Part shown: piece by piece, positions 48,456-57,526 of the stretch
How the letters are laid out: the number at the start of each line of letters is the position of its first letter
Numbering within the stretch: position 1 is the first letter of the stretch
Assembly: GCA_041906465.1 (NCBI GenBank)
Contig: JAYRJE010000001.1
Coordinates: 487,145-551,144 of the forward strand
Direction: 5' to 3'
Source: Didemnitutus sp041906465
GTDB taxonomy: Bacteria; Verrucomicrobiota; Verrucomicrobiia; Opitutales; Opitutaceae
Length of the DNA: 64,000 nucleotides
Program-made: the position numbers and the translations under genes
The notes under the pieces: generated by a model
Told to the model about the DNA's origin: nothing
Databases searched by the model: none
What the model saw: the letters and a program-made list of their open reading frames with translations, nothing else

Positions 48456-49544
48456 CTAGGTTTTGCCGGCAGCGGGCTGCTGCTGCGAGAGACAGTGCAG
48501 CGTCCCGAGGCCCCAGATCATGTGGTAGCAATCGATGCCGATCGCTTCGCGGCCCGGGAAGCAGCTGCCGACAATCTCGAGCGCCTGCGCGTCGCGCACC
48601 TTCTGGCGAAACGTCGGCATGAGCACGGCACCGTTGATGATGAGAAAATTCGCGTAGCTCGCCGGCACGCGCTGGCGCTGAAACGCGAAGGGCTTCGGCA
48701 TCGGCAGCTCGACGATCGAAAACTTCTTCCCCTCGGGCGTGCGGAACGACTTCAGGCGCTCGAGGTTTTCCGCGAGAATCTTATGGTTCTTGTCGCGCTC
48801 GTTCGGCTCGACGCAGGTGATGAAGCCGTCGGGCTTGTAGAAGCGCGTGATGTCGTCGATGTGGCCGTCGGTGTCGTCGCCGATGATGCCGTCGCCGACC
48901 CAGAGGATTTTCGTGACGCCGAGATAGTCCTTCAGGTTCTTCTCGATCTGCGCGCGCGACAGGTGGGGATTGCGGTTCTTGTTCAGCAGACACTGCTCGC
49001 TGGTGAGGAGCAGGCCCTGACCGTTCACGTCGATCGAGCCGCCTTCGAGAATCATGTCGTGCTCGAAACGGCGCAGGCCGAGCTTATCGCCGATGCTGGG
49101 CGGAATCTGGTTATCGAGATCGTAGGGCGGATACTTGCCGCCCCAGGCGTTGTAGGCCCAGTCGGTGAGCGCGACTTCGCCGGTCGCGTCGTTTTTCACG
49201 AAAATCGGTCCGTGGTCGCGGCACCAGGCGTCGTTCGTCGGGTGATCGTAGAAGGTCACGCGTGACATGTCGGCGCCGGCCTTCTCACAGAAGCGCTTGG
49301 CGCGCTGGTGCAGGCGCGCCGCCGCGTTGATGCGCACGTGCTGAAAGCGGCTGATCTGCGTGACGAAGCGCGCGAACGCATACGGCACCGGACGAAACTG
49401 GCCGGGCCACGAATCGTAATTGTGCGGCCAGGAAAGCCAGACGGCCTCCTGAGGCTCCCACTCCGCCGGCATGCGGAAACCGAGCGCAGAAGGCGTCTCC
49501 GGCTTGGACTTTGAAATTTGGACTTTGGATTTCTTGGCGGACAT
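48456..49544 (-). CDS. aguA: Agmatine deiminase
   Basis: A 362-residue enzyme converting agmatine to N-carbamoylputrescine. It has the guanidine-modifying fold with MPAEWEPQEAVWLSWPH, the active-site DAWCRDHGPIF, DDTDGHIDD (catalytic His) and the nucleophile Cys351 in GLGTLHCLSQQQP. The ATG at 49544 was chosen because upstream frame sequence lacks similarity. Residues 4-13 (KKSKVQISKSK) are encoded by a heptad-type repeat array. Gene order aguB-aguA is common; gap to aguB 82 bases. Confidence 0.94.
   Translation of the reverse strand: MSAKKSKVQISKSKPETPSALGFRMPAEWEPQEAVWLSWPHNYDSWPGQFRPVPYAFARFVTQISRFQHVRINAAARLHQRAKRFCEKAGADMSRVTFYDHPTNDAWCRDHGPIFVKNDATGEVALTDWAYNAWGGKYPPYDLDNQIPPSIGDKLGLRRFEHDMILEGGSIDVNGQGLLLTSEQCLLNKNRNPHLSRAQIEKNLKDYLGVTKILWVGDGIIGDDTDGHIDDITRFYKPDGFITCVEPNERDKNHKILAENLERLKSFRTPEGKKFSIVELPMPKPFAFQRQRVPASYANFLIINGAVLMPTFRQKVRDAQALEIVGSCFPGREAIGIDCYHMIWGLGTLHCLSQQQPAAGKT
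49504..49533. repeat. Heptad array inside the 5' end of aguA
   Basis: Successive 7-base units read TTGGACT, TTGAAAT, TTGGACT, TTGGATT on the plus strand. TTGGACTTTG occurs at 49504 and 49518, 14 bases apart. It encodes a lysine-rich, non-conserved N-terminal stretch of agmatine deiminase. Confidence 0.6.
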
Positions 49545-49626
49545 CGGTCGATAGAGGCCGTTGCCCTCAACGGGCCGCGGAAAATTAACGGGGCGCTTCG
49601 GCAAGCGCCCTCCCCTCGTGTGATTC

Positions 49627-50502
49627 TCAGTCGCGGAAACGCTTGGTGAGGTCGCCGTAAGCGTCGATGCGGCGGTCGCGGAGGAATGGCCAGTGCGTGC
49701 GCGTGACGTCGACCTTTTCGAGATCGATTTCCTGCAGGATAATTTCCTCCCGATCGACGCTGGCCTTCTTGAGGATCTGGCCGCTCGTGCCGGCGATGAA
49801 GCTCTGGCCCCAGAACTCAATGCCGTCGCCGCCCTCGGGCGTCTCCACGCCGATGCGATTCGTCACGGCGACGTAGCAGCCGTTCGCGACGGCGTGCGCG
49901 CGCTGGATCGTTTCCCACGCGCCGTGCTGGTTGGTGCCGTATTCGGCCTTCTCCCCGGGGTGCCAGCCGATCGCCGTGGGATAGAAAAGAATCTCCGCGC
50001 CCTGCAACGCCGTGAGCCGCGCGCCCTCGGGATACCACTGGTCCCAGCAAATGAGCACGCCGATCTTGCCGTATTTGGTCTGCCACGCCTTGAAACCGGT
50101 GTCGCCCGGCGTGAAGTAGAACTTCTCGTAGTAGAGCGGATCGTCCGGGATGTGCATCTTCCGGTAGATGCCGAGCAGCGATCCGTCAGCGTCGATGATG
50201 ACCGCGGTGTTGTGATAGAGGCCGCTCGCGCGCTTCTCGAACAGCGAAGCGATGATCACGACCTTGTATTTCTTCGCGATCTTCTGGAACGCCTCGGTGC
50301 TCGGCCCCGGAATCGGCTCGGCCAGTTTGAAGTAGTCGTGGTTCTCCGCCTGGCAGAAATACTGCGAGCGAAACAGCTCCTGCGTGCAGATGATCTTCGC
50401 GCCCTTCTTCGCCGCCTGTTCGGCGAGCGCGAGCGTCTTCTTGAGATTCTCCGCCGGTTTGGCGGAGCAGGCGTGTTGGAGCAGACCAAGCGTGACTTTC
50501 AT
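49627..50502 (-). CDS. aguB: N-carbamoylputrescine amidase
   Basis: A 291-residue nitrilase-superfamily amidohydrolase releasing putrescine, CO2 and ammonia. The catalytic triad is visible: Glu42 (CTQELF), Lys115 (YRKMHIP) and Cys152 (LICWDQWYPEGARL). The ending IDLEKVDVTRTHWPFLRDRR is characteristic. The ATG at 50502 gives MKVTLGLLQHACSAKP; the open frame upstream has no homology. With speA it completes the agmatine route to putrescine. Confidence 0.95.
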   Translation of the reverse strand: MKVTLGLLQHACSAKPAENLKKTLALAEQAAKKGAKIICTQELFRSQYFCQAENHDYFKLAEPIPGPSTEAFQKIAKKYKVVIIASLFEKRASGLYHNTAVIIDADGSLLGIYRKMHIPDDPLYYEKFYFTPGDTGFKAWQTKYGKIGVLICWDQWYPEGARLTALQGAEILFYPTAIGWHPGEKAEYGTNQHGAWETIQRAHAVANGCYVAVTNRIGVETPEGGDGIEFWGQSFIAGTSGQILKKASVDREEIILQEIDLEKVDVTRTHWPFLRDRRIDAYGDLTKRFRD

Positions 50503-50715
50503 AACGTGAATTCGGATGGCAGCGTGAGCCGACAGTTTCGCGCGAGGCAACGGACCGGCGCGGCCAAACACAAGTAAACTCTGCGCTCCAAAGCGCAACT
50601 TCCCCGTGACGAACAAGGCTTTGACAAGTCGCCGCACAATTGTAAAAACCCCTGCGAAGCCGGTGCCCTCCGCCCTCGCTTCCCGACTCGGTTCACCCAC
50701 CTGTCACTTCATCCC

Positions 50716-51450
50716 ATGTGCGCTGCTCCCCGTCCGCTCATCGTTGTTGTCGAAGACGAAAAAGAGCTCTCTTCGATCATCTGCGAGCAATTGGAAACCG
50801 CCGGCATGCAAACGCAGGCCTACGACCGCTGTGCCCCCGCCCTTCGCTTCCTCGAGCGCAATTTTGCGAACCTCCTTCTGCTTGATCTGAATCTCCCCGA
50901 CGCGACCGGCTTTCAGCTCCTCAGCGACCTCAAGCAGCGCGACATCCACGTTCCCACCATTTTCCTCACCGGCAGCGGCGTGGAGGCCGACAAGGTCAAA
51001 GGCCTCAACATGGGCGGCGACGACTACATCACGAAGCCCTTCGGTTACGCCGAGTTGATCGCGCGCATCAACGCCGTCCTGCGCCGCGCCGAATCGAACA
51101 AGGATTTCAATCTCACGAAGAACGTCCGCACCGTCGACCAGCCCTTCGAATTCCTTGGCGCCCGCGTGCATCCGGATCGCCTCGAAATTGAGTTCCCCAA
51201 CGGCGTCGCGCACAAGATTGGCCGCAAGGAGCTCGGCATCCTCGCCTACCTGAACACGCACCGCCACGTCGTCATTACCCGCAAGGAGCTGATTCACTCG
51301 GTCTGGGGCATCCACGCCGACGTCCGCAGCCGCTCGCTCGACCAATACATCGTGAAAGTCCGCGCCGCGTTTCAGAACAACGGCCTGACGCTCGACAGCT
51401 TCAAGACCGTCCACGGCATCGGCTACATCTTCGAGCCACCGGCGAGTTGA
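50716..51450 (+). CDS. OmpR/PhoB-family response regulator (orphan)
   Basis: A 244-residue two-domain regulator. Receiver domain: acidic pocket E13/D14, phosphoacceptor Asp57 in LLLLDLNLP and conserved Lys107 in YITKPFG. The winged-helix DNA-binding domain (about 140-240) contains GRKELGILAYLNTHRHVVITRKEL and the recognition helix segment VRSRSLDQYIVKVRAAF. No histidine kinase lies nearby. The start lies 213 bases from aguB's start, in a divergent arrangement, and TTGACA at 50621-50626 could be part of its promoter. Confidence 0.9.
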   Translation: MCAAPRPLIVVVEDEKELSSIICEQLETAGMQTQAYDRCAPALRFLERNFANLLLLDLNLPDATGFQLLSDLKQRDIHVPTIFLTGSGVEADKVKGLNMGGDDYITKPFGYAELIARINAVLRRAESNKDFNLTKNVRTVDQPFEFLGARVHPDRLEIEFPNGVAHKIGRKELGILAYLNTHRHVVITRKELIHSVWGIHADVRSRSLDQYIVKVRAAFQNNGLTLDSFKTVHGIGYIFEPPAS

Positions 51451-51500
51451 CGGAGGACTGATTACTGAGGACGGAGGACAGAGCGCGGAGGACGGGAAAA
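51451..51500. repeat. Heptad array after the response regulator
   Basis: The bases after the TGA read CGGAGGA, CTGATTA, CTGAGGA, CGGAGGA, CAGAGCG, CGGAGGA, CGGGAAA: seven-base units with CGGAGGA at 51451, 51472 and 51486 (gaps 21 and 14). Confidence 0.6.
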
Positions 51501-51555
51501 ATCACTCACGGGCCAACCGTGAACGATGCTGATTTATCATTTTACGGAGTAGGAC

Positions 51556-51900
51556 GTGTATCGTCGATCGAGCGAACTCGCTGAACGGATTTTCGCTCTG
51601 AGCAGGCGCTGGCCGCCGGAAGAGCGCTACTCGCTGACCGACCAGATTCGCCGCGCCGCCCGTTCTGTCGGCGCAAATATCGCCGAGTCGTGAGCGAAGC
51701 GTCGCCACTAAGCCCACTTCGTCAGCAAGCTCACCGATGCCGACGGCGAAAACCACGATGTCGAACATTGGCTGATCACCGCCCGCCGCGATGGTTATCT
51801 GACAACTGCCGAGTTCGAAGCGCTGCTCGCTCTCAAGCGCGAAGTCGGCGCCAAACTCGGCAAAATGATCCAGAACCCCGGACCATTTCTACCGCGCTAA
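51556..51900 (+). pseudogene. Four-helix-bundle (23S rRNA intervening-sequence) protein, broken
   Basis: One frame reads VYRRSSELAERIFALSRRWPPEERYSLTDQ and on to ANIAES, then TGA, AKRRH, TAA, then AHFVSKLTDADGENHDVEHWL to the natural end at 51900. This is the four-helix-bundle family often annotated as 23S rRNA-intervening-sequence proteins, whose conserved run is ESWAKRRYxAHFVSK. The TGA and TAA sit roughly where Trp and Tyr belong. A TAG also stands just upstream of the GTG (51550-51552). No frameshift is seen, so this is a recently broken gene. Normal length would be about 120 residues. Confidence 0.8.
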
Positions 51901-51934
51901 TCCGTCCTCCGTTCTCCGTCCTTCGTCCTCAGAA
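51900..51934. repeat. Heptad array at the end of the pseudogene
   Basis: TCCGTCC, TCCGTTC, TCCGTCC, TTCGTCC, TC: seven-base units starting at 51901. It is complementary in type to the array at 51451, so the two bracket the pseudogene in inverted orientation. It runs into the end of the exonuclease gene at 51929. Confidence 0.6.
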
Positions 51935-52813
51935 CAACTCCTGCTGTCCGGTGTAGCGCTTCTTCGCTTCGGCGAGCGTCGACTTCATCTCCATCGACTC
52001 GAGCAACGGAAACAACTTCGCGGTGTCCGGCGTGCCGGGCTCGACCCACGGCAGCGGCGAGGTCGTGCGCAGCGTCGTGAGTTTCAAGTTCCGCCGCAGG
52101 TCCTCCACGCGCGTCGACACCTGCGCCGCGCAACGATCCGGCTTCAATTTCGCCGCGTTCGCAATGATGCCTTCGAGATCGCCGAACTCGGTCAGCCACT
52201 TCACCGCCGTCTTCGGCCCGCAGCCGTCGATGCCGGGAATGTTGTCCGAGGTATCGCCGACGATCGCGAGATACTCGGCGATCTTCGCTGGCGGCACGCC
52301 GAATTTTTCCACCACGCCCGCCGCATCCATCGTGCGCCAGCCGAGCTTCGGGTTCGCCGTCGGCGGCGGCAGGATGATCTTGATGCGATCGTCCACGCAC
52401 TGCGCAAAATCCTTGTCGGCGCTCACGATCCAAACCTCATGCCCGGCATTCGCGAGGGCCCGCGCCTGCGACGCCACCAAGTCGTCCGACTCCACGCCGT
52501 CGAGCTCGATGCCCACGAGTCCGAGCGCGCGCGTGATCTCCTTGATGACGGGCATCTGCTTCTCGAGTGGCTCCGGCGTCTCCTTGCGGTGCGCCTTGTA
52601 TTCGGGATGCAGCGCCAGTCGATCTTGCGCTCCGCCAAGATCGAAGAAGCACAGCGTGAAGTCCGGCTTCTCCTGGTCCTGCAACCGCCAGATGCTCTTT
52701 ACCCACCCATGCAGCGCGCCCGTCGGGAACCCATCCGTGCGCGTCAGCTCCGGCATCCCGTAGAACGCACGGAACGCGAGATTGTAGCCATCCAGCAGCA
52801 GCCATTTCGCCAT
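51929..52813 (-). CDS. 5'-3' exonuclease (FEN/PolA N-terminal type)
   Basis: A 294-residue protein equivalent to the stand-alone 5' nuclease domain of DNA polymerase I. Acidic metal-binding motifs: LLLDGYNLAFRAF, GVESDDLVAS (residue region about 115-125), VSADKDFAQCV and the helix-hairpin-helix EYLAIVGDTSDNIPGIDGCGPKTAVKWL. It removes RNA primers and flaps. The ATG at 52813 (MAKWLLLDGYN) starts the family; a longer frame upstream includes a REP-like element. Confidence 0.9.
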   Translation of the reverse strand: MAKWLLLDGYNLAFRAFYGMPELTRTDGFPTGALHGWVKSIWRLQDQEKPDFTLCFFDLGGAQDRLALHPEYKAHRKETPEPLEKQMPVIKEITRALGLVGIELDGVESDDLVASQARALANAGHEVWIVSADKDFAQCVDDRIKIILPPPTANPKLGWRTMDAAGVVEKFGVPPAKIAEYLAIVGDTSDNIPGIDGCGPKTAVKWLTEFGDLEGIIANAAKLKPDRCAAQVSTRVEDLRRNLKLTTLRTTSPLPWVEPGTPDTAKLFPLLESMEMKSTLAEAKKRYTGQQELF

Positions 52814-52916
52814 GCGCCCGACGCAATCGCATGCGCGCCCCCGGGCAAACCCAATCTCCAGTAGCGCAGGCGATGGCGATTTTAAGCCGACCCTCTCCAC
52901 GCGCAAAGGGTCGGAC

Positions 52917-52986
52917 AAGTAGCGGGAGCTTCCAGCTCCCGTGTCGCTCAGGTTCACAAAACGGGAGCTGGAAGCTCCCGCTACTT
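52917..52986. repeat. REP-like perfect inverted repeat, 25-bp arms
   Basis: AAGTAGCGGGAGCTTCCAGCTCCCG is the pattern of the left arm (52917-52941, quoted here in two parts as AAGTAGCGGGAGCTTCCA and GCTCCCG) and its exact complement occupies 52962-52986, with a 20-base loop. The right arm contains the TAG stop of the secretin gene. Its first 18 bases match 17594-17611. Confidence 0.9.
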
Positions 52987-55650
52987 TTTCCCTTCGCGTC
53001 CGGCCGCGCCCGCGGGCGTGACGATCGTCGGGTTCTGAAAAATCGTGCCGATCGGCGCACCACGCACCGACTGCTTCTTCAACGAGCCGCCGGGGCTCAC
53101 GAGGTTCGCCGTCACGAAAATCAGCAGATTGCGCTTCTGCGCGCTCTCGCCGTTGCTGCGGAAGAGCCGCCCCAGCACCGGCAGATTGCCGATCACGGGC
53201 ACCTTGTCGTTGGTCTTGCGCGTGTCCTCGCGGGTCAATCCGCCCATGACGAGCGTCGCGCCGTCCCAGATCGTCACCTTCGTCGTCAACTCGCGCACGG
53301 CGAAGATCGGCTGATAAAAGCCCGACGGCACCGTCACCGTCGTGCTGCCCGACACCGCCACGCTCTGGCCGCCGTATTCCACGAAGCCTTCGAACTCCGT
53401 CACCTTCGGATTCAGGTCGAGACTTATACTGTAATCGTCTTCCTCGACGGTCGGCGTGACCTTCAATTCGACGCCGATGTTGCGCGTCGTGAATTCCTGC
53501 GGCGTGCCCGCCGTGATCGTGACACCCGCGGAGCCGCCGCCGCTGGCGCTGCCGGTGCCGACCTGACTCTGCACCTGGCCATACGACTGCGGATAGCGCA
53601 GCTCCTGCGCGACGGTGATTGTCGCGGGGTTGCCGGAGAGGACGGTGAGCTTCGGCGCGCTGAGCAACTCCGTGCCGCTCCGCTGCGAGAGGGCGCGGAT
53701 GACGGCATTGACGTTGAACTCGCCGAGGATGCCCGTGACAGCCGCGAGCGGATTCGCGCCGACTCCCAGGTTGTTGGTGCCCGGAATGGGCGGCGGATTG
53801 TTGATGATCGGAATATTCAGTGCGGCAGATCCTGGAGTCGTCACTGCGGTCGTGGTGTTGCCGTCTGCGTCGGTCGTCGTTGTTTGGATCGGATCGACGG
53901 ACGGACGCACAATCGCGCCCTGCGTGCCGCTGGTATTGCTATTGAATGCGTCGGCGAGCGAGCGGTTGGTCGTCGCGTAATTCGTCACCGTCGCCCCGCT
54001 GTGCTGCGTCGCCTTCTTGCCGATGCTCCAATTCACCCCGAGCTCCTCCAACGCGCCGTCCTGCACTTCCATGAATTTCGCCTCGATCTCCACCTGCCGG
54101 ACCTCGCTGTAGCGCGCGAGGATGTTGCGGATGCGCTCCAGATTGCGACCGGTCTGCGTAACGATCAGTTGCGAACCGTCAAACGCCAGCGTGCTGCCCG
54201 GCGTATTCTCGAAGCTGACGCCGGCGAGTTGGAGAAAATTGCGGATCGATTGCCCCTCCCCTTCCACGCTCGGGCTGCCCGAGCCACCCGCCTTGGCACC
54301 ACCCGCCAGCGGGTCGCCCGCGCCGCTCGAGTTCACCTCCGCCCCACGCCCCGTCATGCGTAGCACCGTCGAGCGCGACACGGGGAAAAATTGCGTATCG
54401 AGTGTCGTCTGTTCGCCACCGGAGCGCACGATCACGGCATCGGACTGCACTTCGTATTGGTAACCGACGGCCTGCGTGACGATGTCGAGCACGCGCTTCA
54501 GCGGCAGGTTGCGGAGAGTAATGTTGTTCACCACCGGGTTCGCGCCCGACGGGTCGAGCAACACGATGTTCACGCCCTTCGGCGCGGTGCCGCTGGCGTC
54601 GTATTCGGTCGAAGCGACACCGAGAAACGTCATCACCCGGCCGAGTTCCATGCCGCTGAAATTTACCTCGGGCAGCACGATCTGATTCAGTTTCTCCAGC
54701 AGGGGCGACGGGCCACTGTCGCTCGCGGCACCGGGCGGCGGCTCTTTGTAGACGCCGGGGCGCTGCCAAGCGCGCGCGACTTCGTTCAACAGCTGCGCGC
54801 TGGTCTGCGTGCGATCGACGTTGCGATCGACGGTTTCATTGGCAATCCGGGCCATGAATTTTCCCGCCTCCACGTTGCCGGGTTCCAGTTCCAACACCCG
54901 AGCGAAAGTCTGTGCCGCCGCAGAAGGATCGCCGGCCAGATATTGACTCCGGCCGCGGCGGATCAACGCCGACAACTCCGGGTTGACCGTCGACGCCGCT
55001 GGCATCGGCGTCGCCACGGCAGCCCGCGCTTCCGGCGGTGGTGGCGGGGTCGCGACAACCGCGGGCTCCCGTGCAGCGGGCGCTTTCGCCTCCGCGGCCT
55101 TTCGCTCCACGGTCGCGGCAATTTCGGCCAAATGCGCGTCGCGCGCGCGTGTGATTTCCGCCGCGGCGACATCGATCTCCGAGAGCATGGGCGCGGTCGC
55201 GGGGTTCTCGGCCAGGCTGCGGCGCGTTTGCGCCAGCTTGTCGAGGGCCGCGCTGAATTGACCGTCGACCGCGAGACCGCGCGCCATGCGCACGTTGTCG
55301 TTGGCGGCAGCCAGGGCCGCGGCCAGGCGTCGCTCCTCTTCTTGCGCCAGTTGTTCGGCTTCATTCGGCGGCGTCACCGTGCCGCCGCTGACCGTGACTT
55401 TGGTTTCGCTGCGCTGATTGAGCGTCGCCAGCAACCGCGTGACGGTGGCGTCACCCGGGGCCAGCTTGAGCAACTCTTCGAGCTTCGCGCGTGCCTCGGC
55501 CACGTTGCCGCTGTCGCGGGCGCGCAGCGCATCCGAAAGCAGGCGGATCTTGGCCTCGGAGGCATCGGGAGCGGCTTCAGCTTGGCGGGCCACGCCGACA
55601 CCCGCCACCAAGGCGAGCGCAGCGCACAGGACGAGAATGAAACGGGGCAT
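52981..55650 (-). CDS. Type IV pilus secretin PilQ-like (Amuc_1098-like)
   Basis: An 889-residue outer-membrane secretin. A signal peptide (about 1-26, ending AEA) is followed by a TPR-like helical region (about 30-290), the N-domains (SGMELGRVMTFLG; LPLKRVLDIVTQAVGYQYEV) and the secretin core (about 560-850) with GVNWSIG, KVTPTVEEDDYSISLDL and the signature VPVIGNLPVLGRLFRS. A Gly/Ser linker with an asparagine-rich segment lies near 600-640. It lies 6 bases after the PilP-like gene. By order and size it resembles Akkermansia Amuc_1098. Confidence 0.88.
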   Translation of the reverse strand: MPRFILVLCAALALVAGVGVARQAEAAPDASEAKIRLLSDALRARDSGNVAEARAKLEELLKLAPGDATVTRLLATLNQRSETKVTVSGGTVTPPNEAEQLAQEEERRLAAALAAANDNVRMARGLAVDGQFSAALDKLAQTRRSLAENPATAPMLSEIDVAAAEITRARDAHLAEIAATVERKAAEAKAPAAREPAVVATPPPPPEARAAVATPMPAASTVNPELSALIRRGRSQYLAGDPSAAAQTFARVLELEPGNVEAGKFMARIANETVDRNVDRTQTSAQLLNEVARAWQRPGVYKEPPPGAASDSGPSPLLEKLNQIVLPEVNFSGMELGRVMTFLGVASTEYDASGTAPKGVNIVLLDPSGANPVVNNITLRNLPLKRVLDIVTQAVGYQYEVQSDAVIVRSGGEQTTLDTQFFPVSRSTVLRMTGRGAEVNSSGAGDPLAGGAKAGGSGSPSVEGEGQSIRNFLQLAGVSFENTPGSTLAFDGSQLIVTQTGRNLERIRNILARYSEVRQVEIEAKFMEVQDGALEELGVNWSIGKKATQHSGATVTNYATTNRSLADAFNSNTSGTQGAIVRPSVDPIQTTTTDADGNTTTAVTTPGSAALNIPIINNPPPIPGTNNLGVGANPLAAVTGILGEFNVNAVIRALSQRSGTELLSAPKLTVLSGNPATITVAQELRYPQSYGQVQSQVGTGSASGGGSAGVTITAGTPQEFTTRNIGVELKVTPTVEEDDYSISLDLNPKVTEFEGFVEYGGQSVAVSGSTTVTVPSGFYQPIFAVRELTTKVTIWDGATLVMGGLTREDTRKTNDKVPVIGNLPVLGRLFRSNGESAQKRNLLIFVTANLVSPGGSLKKQSVRGAPIGTIFQNPTIVTPAGAAGREGKK

Positions 55651-55656
55651 GCGAAA

Positions 55657-56589
55657 TCAGGGACGAGACGCGCCACTCGCGACGCCAGGTTGTGCATTCG
55701 TGGGAGTGAAGCGTTTCGCGGTCGCGGCGGCCTCCGCAGATTTGTTGGTCGCTTCGGGCTTGAGCACGCGCGTCTCGGGATACGGCAGACCCGCGGTCTG
55801 CTTGGCCACGACCACCTCGGGCGGATCCAGCCGGATGTGTTCGACGCGAAACGTCGCGTCGTCCTGCTGGAACGTGTCGCCCTGATGCAGCACGCGCGGT
55901 TTGCCCTTCGCGTCCGCCACCACGCGCAGCACCGCGAGCGGGGTGTCGGTGAGCTTCGGTCCCCGCGTATCGAGCGTCACCTCGGTGCCGTTGCGCTCGT
56001 CGTGCAGCGTGGCGACCGCCGCGACGTCGTAGATCGGTTGCGAAGCGCGCGGATCAAGCGCGATGCGGCGAATTTCAAAGGACTTCAAAGCGAGGCCGAG
56101 TTGGTCGAAACGCTTGCCGGAGCGCGCGAGCAGCGTCTCGGCCGACTGCTCGCTGACGAAGGCCGCCGTGTAGTCGCCCGGGGCGCCCACGTAGCCGACC
56201 AGCTGCAAGCGGAACGGCTCGCGCTTCACCGCGAGCAACTCGAGACCGAAGGGCCGGCTGTTCGTCTCGGCGAGGTAGACCGGCGGCGTAACCGTGAACG
56301 TCCGCGCCGTCGCGTGGTAATAGATCACTGGCGGAGTGAAGAGTTCGTAGGTCCAGCCGGAGCCCGACGACTGCGTGGCCGGCTTGCCCCACGCGCGCCC
56401 CGCCACCGGCAATTCCGGCAGCACCGCCGCGGTGTAGGGCGCGCCCGCCATTTCGGCCGAGACGCGTTCCGCGTGCAGGCGGCGCAGCCGCGTCTGCTGT
56501 TGCCACCACCACGCCGCGGCGCCCGCGGTCAGAGCGAGCGCGAGCAACGCCAGCGCCTTCTCGGGGGTAAGCAAACGGGGCAAAGTCAT
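55657..56589 (-). CDS. PilP-like inner-membrane protein (Amuc_1099-like)
   Basis: A 310-residue protein with one N-terminal membrane helix (about 10-28, ALALLALALTAGAAAWWW) and a periplasmic part of beta character (FTVTPPVYLAE, PFRLQLVGYVGAPGDYTAAF, FRVEHIRLDPPEVVV). The last stretch resembles the homology region of pilus PilP or C-ring proteins that connects to the secretin. Its ATG overlaps the upstream TGA (ATGA at 56586-56589). The identification comes mainly from gene order in a pilMN-O-P-Q cluster. Confidence 0.6.
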   Translation of the reverse strand: MTLPRLLTPEKALALLALALTAGAAAWWWQQQTRLRRLHAERVSAEMAGAPYTAAVLPELPVAGRAWGKPATQSSGSGWTYELFTPPVIYYHATARTFTVTPPVYLAETNSRPFGLELLAVKREPFRLQLVGYVGAPGDYTAAFVSEQSAETLLARSGKRFDQLGLALKSFEIRRIALDPRASQPIYDVAAVATLHDERNGTEVTLDTRGPKLTDTPLAVLRVVADAKGKPRVLHQGDTFQQDDATFRVEHIRLDPPEVVVAKQTAGLPYPETRVLKPEATNKSAEAAATAKRFTPTNAQPGVASGASRP

Positions 56590-57524
56590 GAGGACGGAGC
56601 GGTGGAGGCCGGCGCGACTTCAACACATTCGAGCACGACGGCAAACTTGGAAAAATTCTGCGTCACGAGCGGCACGGCAGCGCCGCCGACGGCGGCTCCA
56701 ATCCCGCCGGAGTCCGGCTCGACCTCCACTGCGCGGACGAAGAGTGGCAACGGAGACTGGGCGAGGGCATTCAAAAACGCGCGCAGTGCCTGCGTCTGAC
56801 CCGTGAACTCCACGCGATACAACTCGCCGTCCGCGATCGCCGGCACCTGCAGCCGCAAGCGCGGGTCCGGTTCGAAGAAATCCGCGAGCTGCCCCGCCGA
56901 GCGCGTCGACGGCGTCGCGGCCGGGAGCTCGCTCGCGTTCGCGCCCAAGTTCGCCGCCGCCGCACGACGCGCGGTCCACTGCGCGTCCGTCAATGGGCGC
57001 TCGCGCACGGCGGCAACGAGCGACTTGGGGCGGGCTTCGAAGAGTGTTTCCAACACCTGTTGCATCACCACGCGCTGCCGGTGCACTGAACCCAGCAGGT
57101 CGGGCTCGGGTCCTTCGTTGGCGTAGGTCGCAAAGCCGAACCGCTCCTCCGCACGCAGCGCGATCTGCTCACGCACGGCGAGCGCGCGCATCTTCTCGTT
57201 GAACGAGGCGAGCGCGAAATACGCATCGATCGGGCGGGCGGGCGCGGCCGGCAGCCACGCCTTGCCGGTGAGCGTCGCGCGCAGTTCCGCCAGACGCTTC
57301 TCCGCGGCGGCCACGTCGGTTGCGATCGCGCGCACCTGCTCCTCGGTCAGGGCCGGGCTCTGGCGGGCCAGCCAGTCGCGTTCGCCGCGCCTGGCCTCGA
57401 GCCGGATCGCCGCACGCCGGCCGCGCTCGCGCGCCTCGTAGATGAACCACGCCTGAGCCAGGCACCCCGCGGCACACGCGAACAGCAACGCAGCGAACAA
57501 GGGATTCTTTTTCAGCCAGGCCAT
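56586..57524 (-). CDS. PilO-like membrane protein (Amuc_1100-like)
   Basis: A 312-residue protein with one N-terminal membrane helix (LFAALLFACAAGCLAQAWFIY), a coiled-coil stretch (about 35-92, ending TLTGKAWLP), and a domain with YRVEFTGQTQALRAFLNALAQSPLPLFVRAVEVEP followed by KFAVVLECVE. This matches the pattern of PilO and Akkermansia Amuc_1100: ferredoxin-like fold with a late strand-helix-strand. The ATG at 57524 (MAWLKKNPLF) lies 2 bases after the upstream stop; the longer open frame overlaps the PilMN gene. Confidence 0.65.
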   Translation of the reverse strand: MAWLKKNPLFAALLFACAAGCLAQAWFIYEARERGRRAAIRLEARRGERDWLARQSPALTEEQVRAIATDVAAAEKRLAELRATLTGKAWLPAAPARPIDAYFALASFNEKMRALAVREQIALRAEERFGFATYANEGPEPDLLGSVHRQRVVMQQVLETLFEARPKSLVAAVRERPLTDAQWTARRAAAANLGANASELPAATPSTRSAGQLADFFEPDPRLRLQVPAIADGELYRVEFTGQTQALRAFLNALAQSPLPLFVRAVEVEPDSGGIGAAVGGAAVPLVTQNFSKFAVVLECVEVAPASTAPSS

Positions 57525-57526
57525 GG

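Noticed and set aside
51556..51900. Recoding of TGA and TAA as sense codons
   Set aside because: All other genes here use both as normal stops, and no selenocysteine or suppressor signal is visible.
52981..55650. Type II secretion GspD
   Set aside because: The secretin core fits both systems, but the PilM-PilN-type, PilO-type and PilP-type genes directly upstream favour a pilus secretin.
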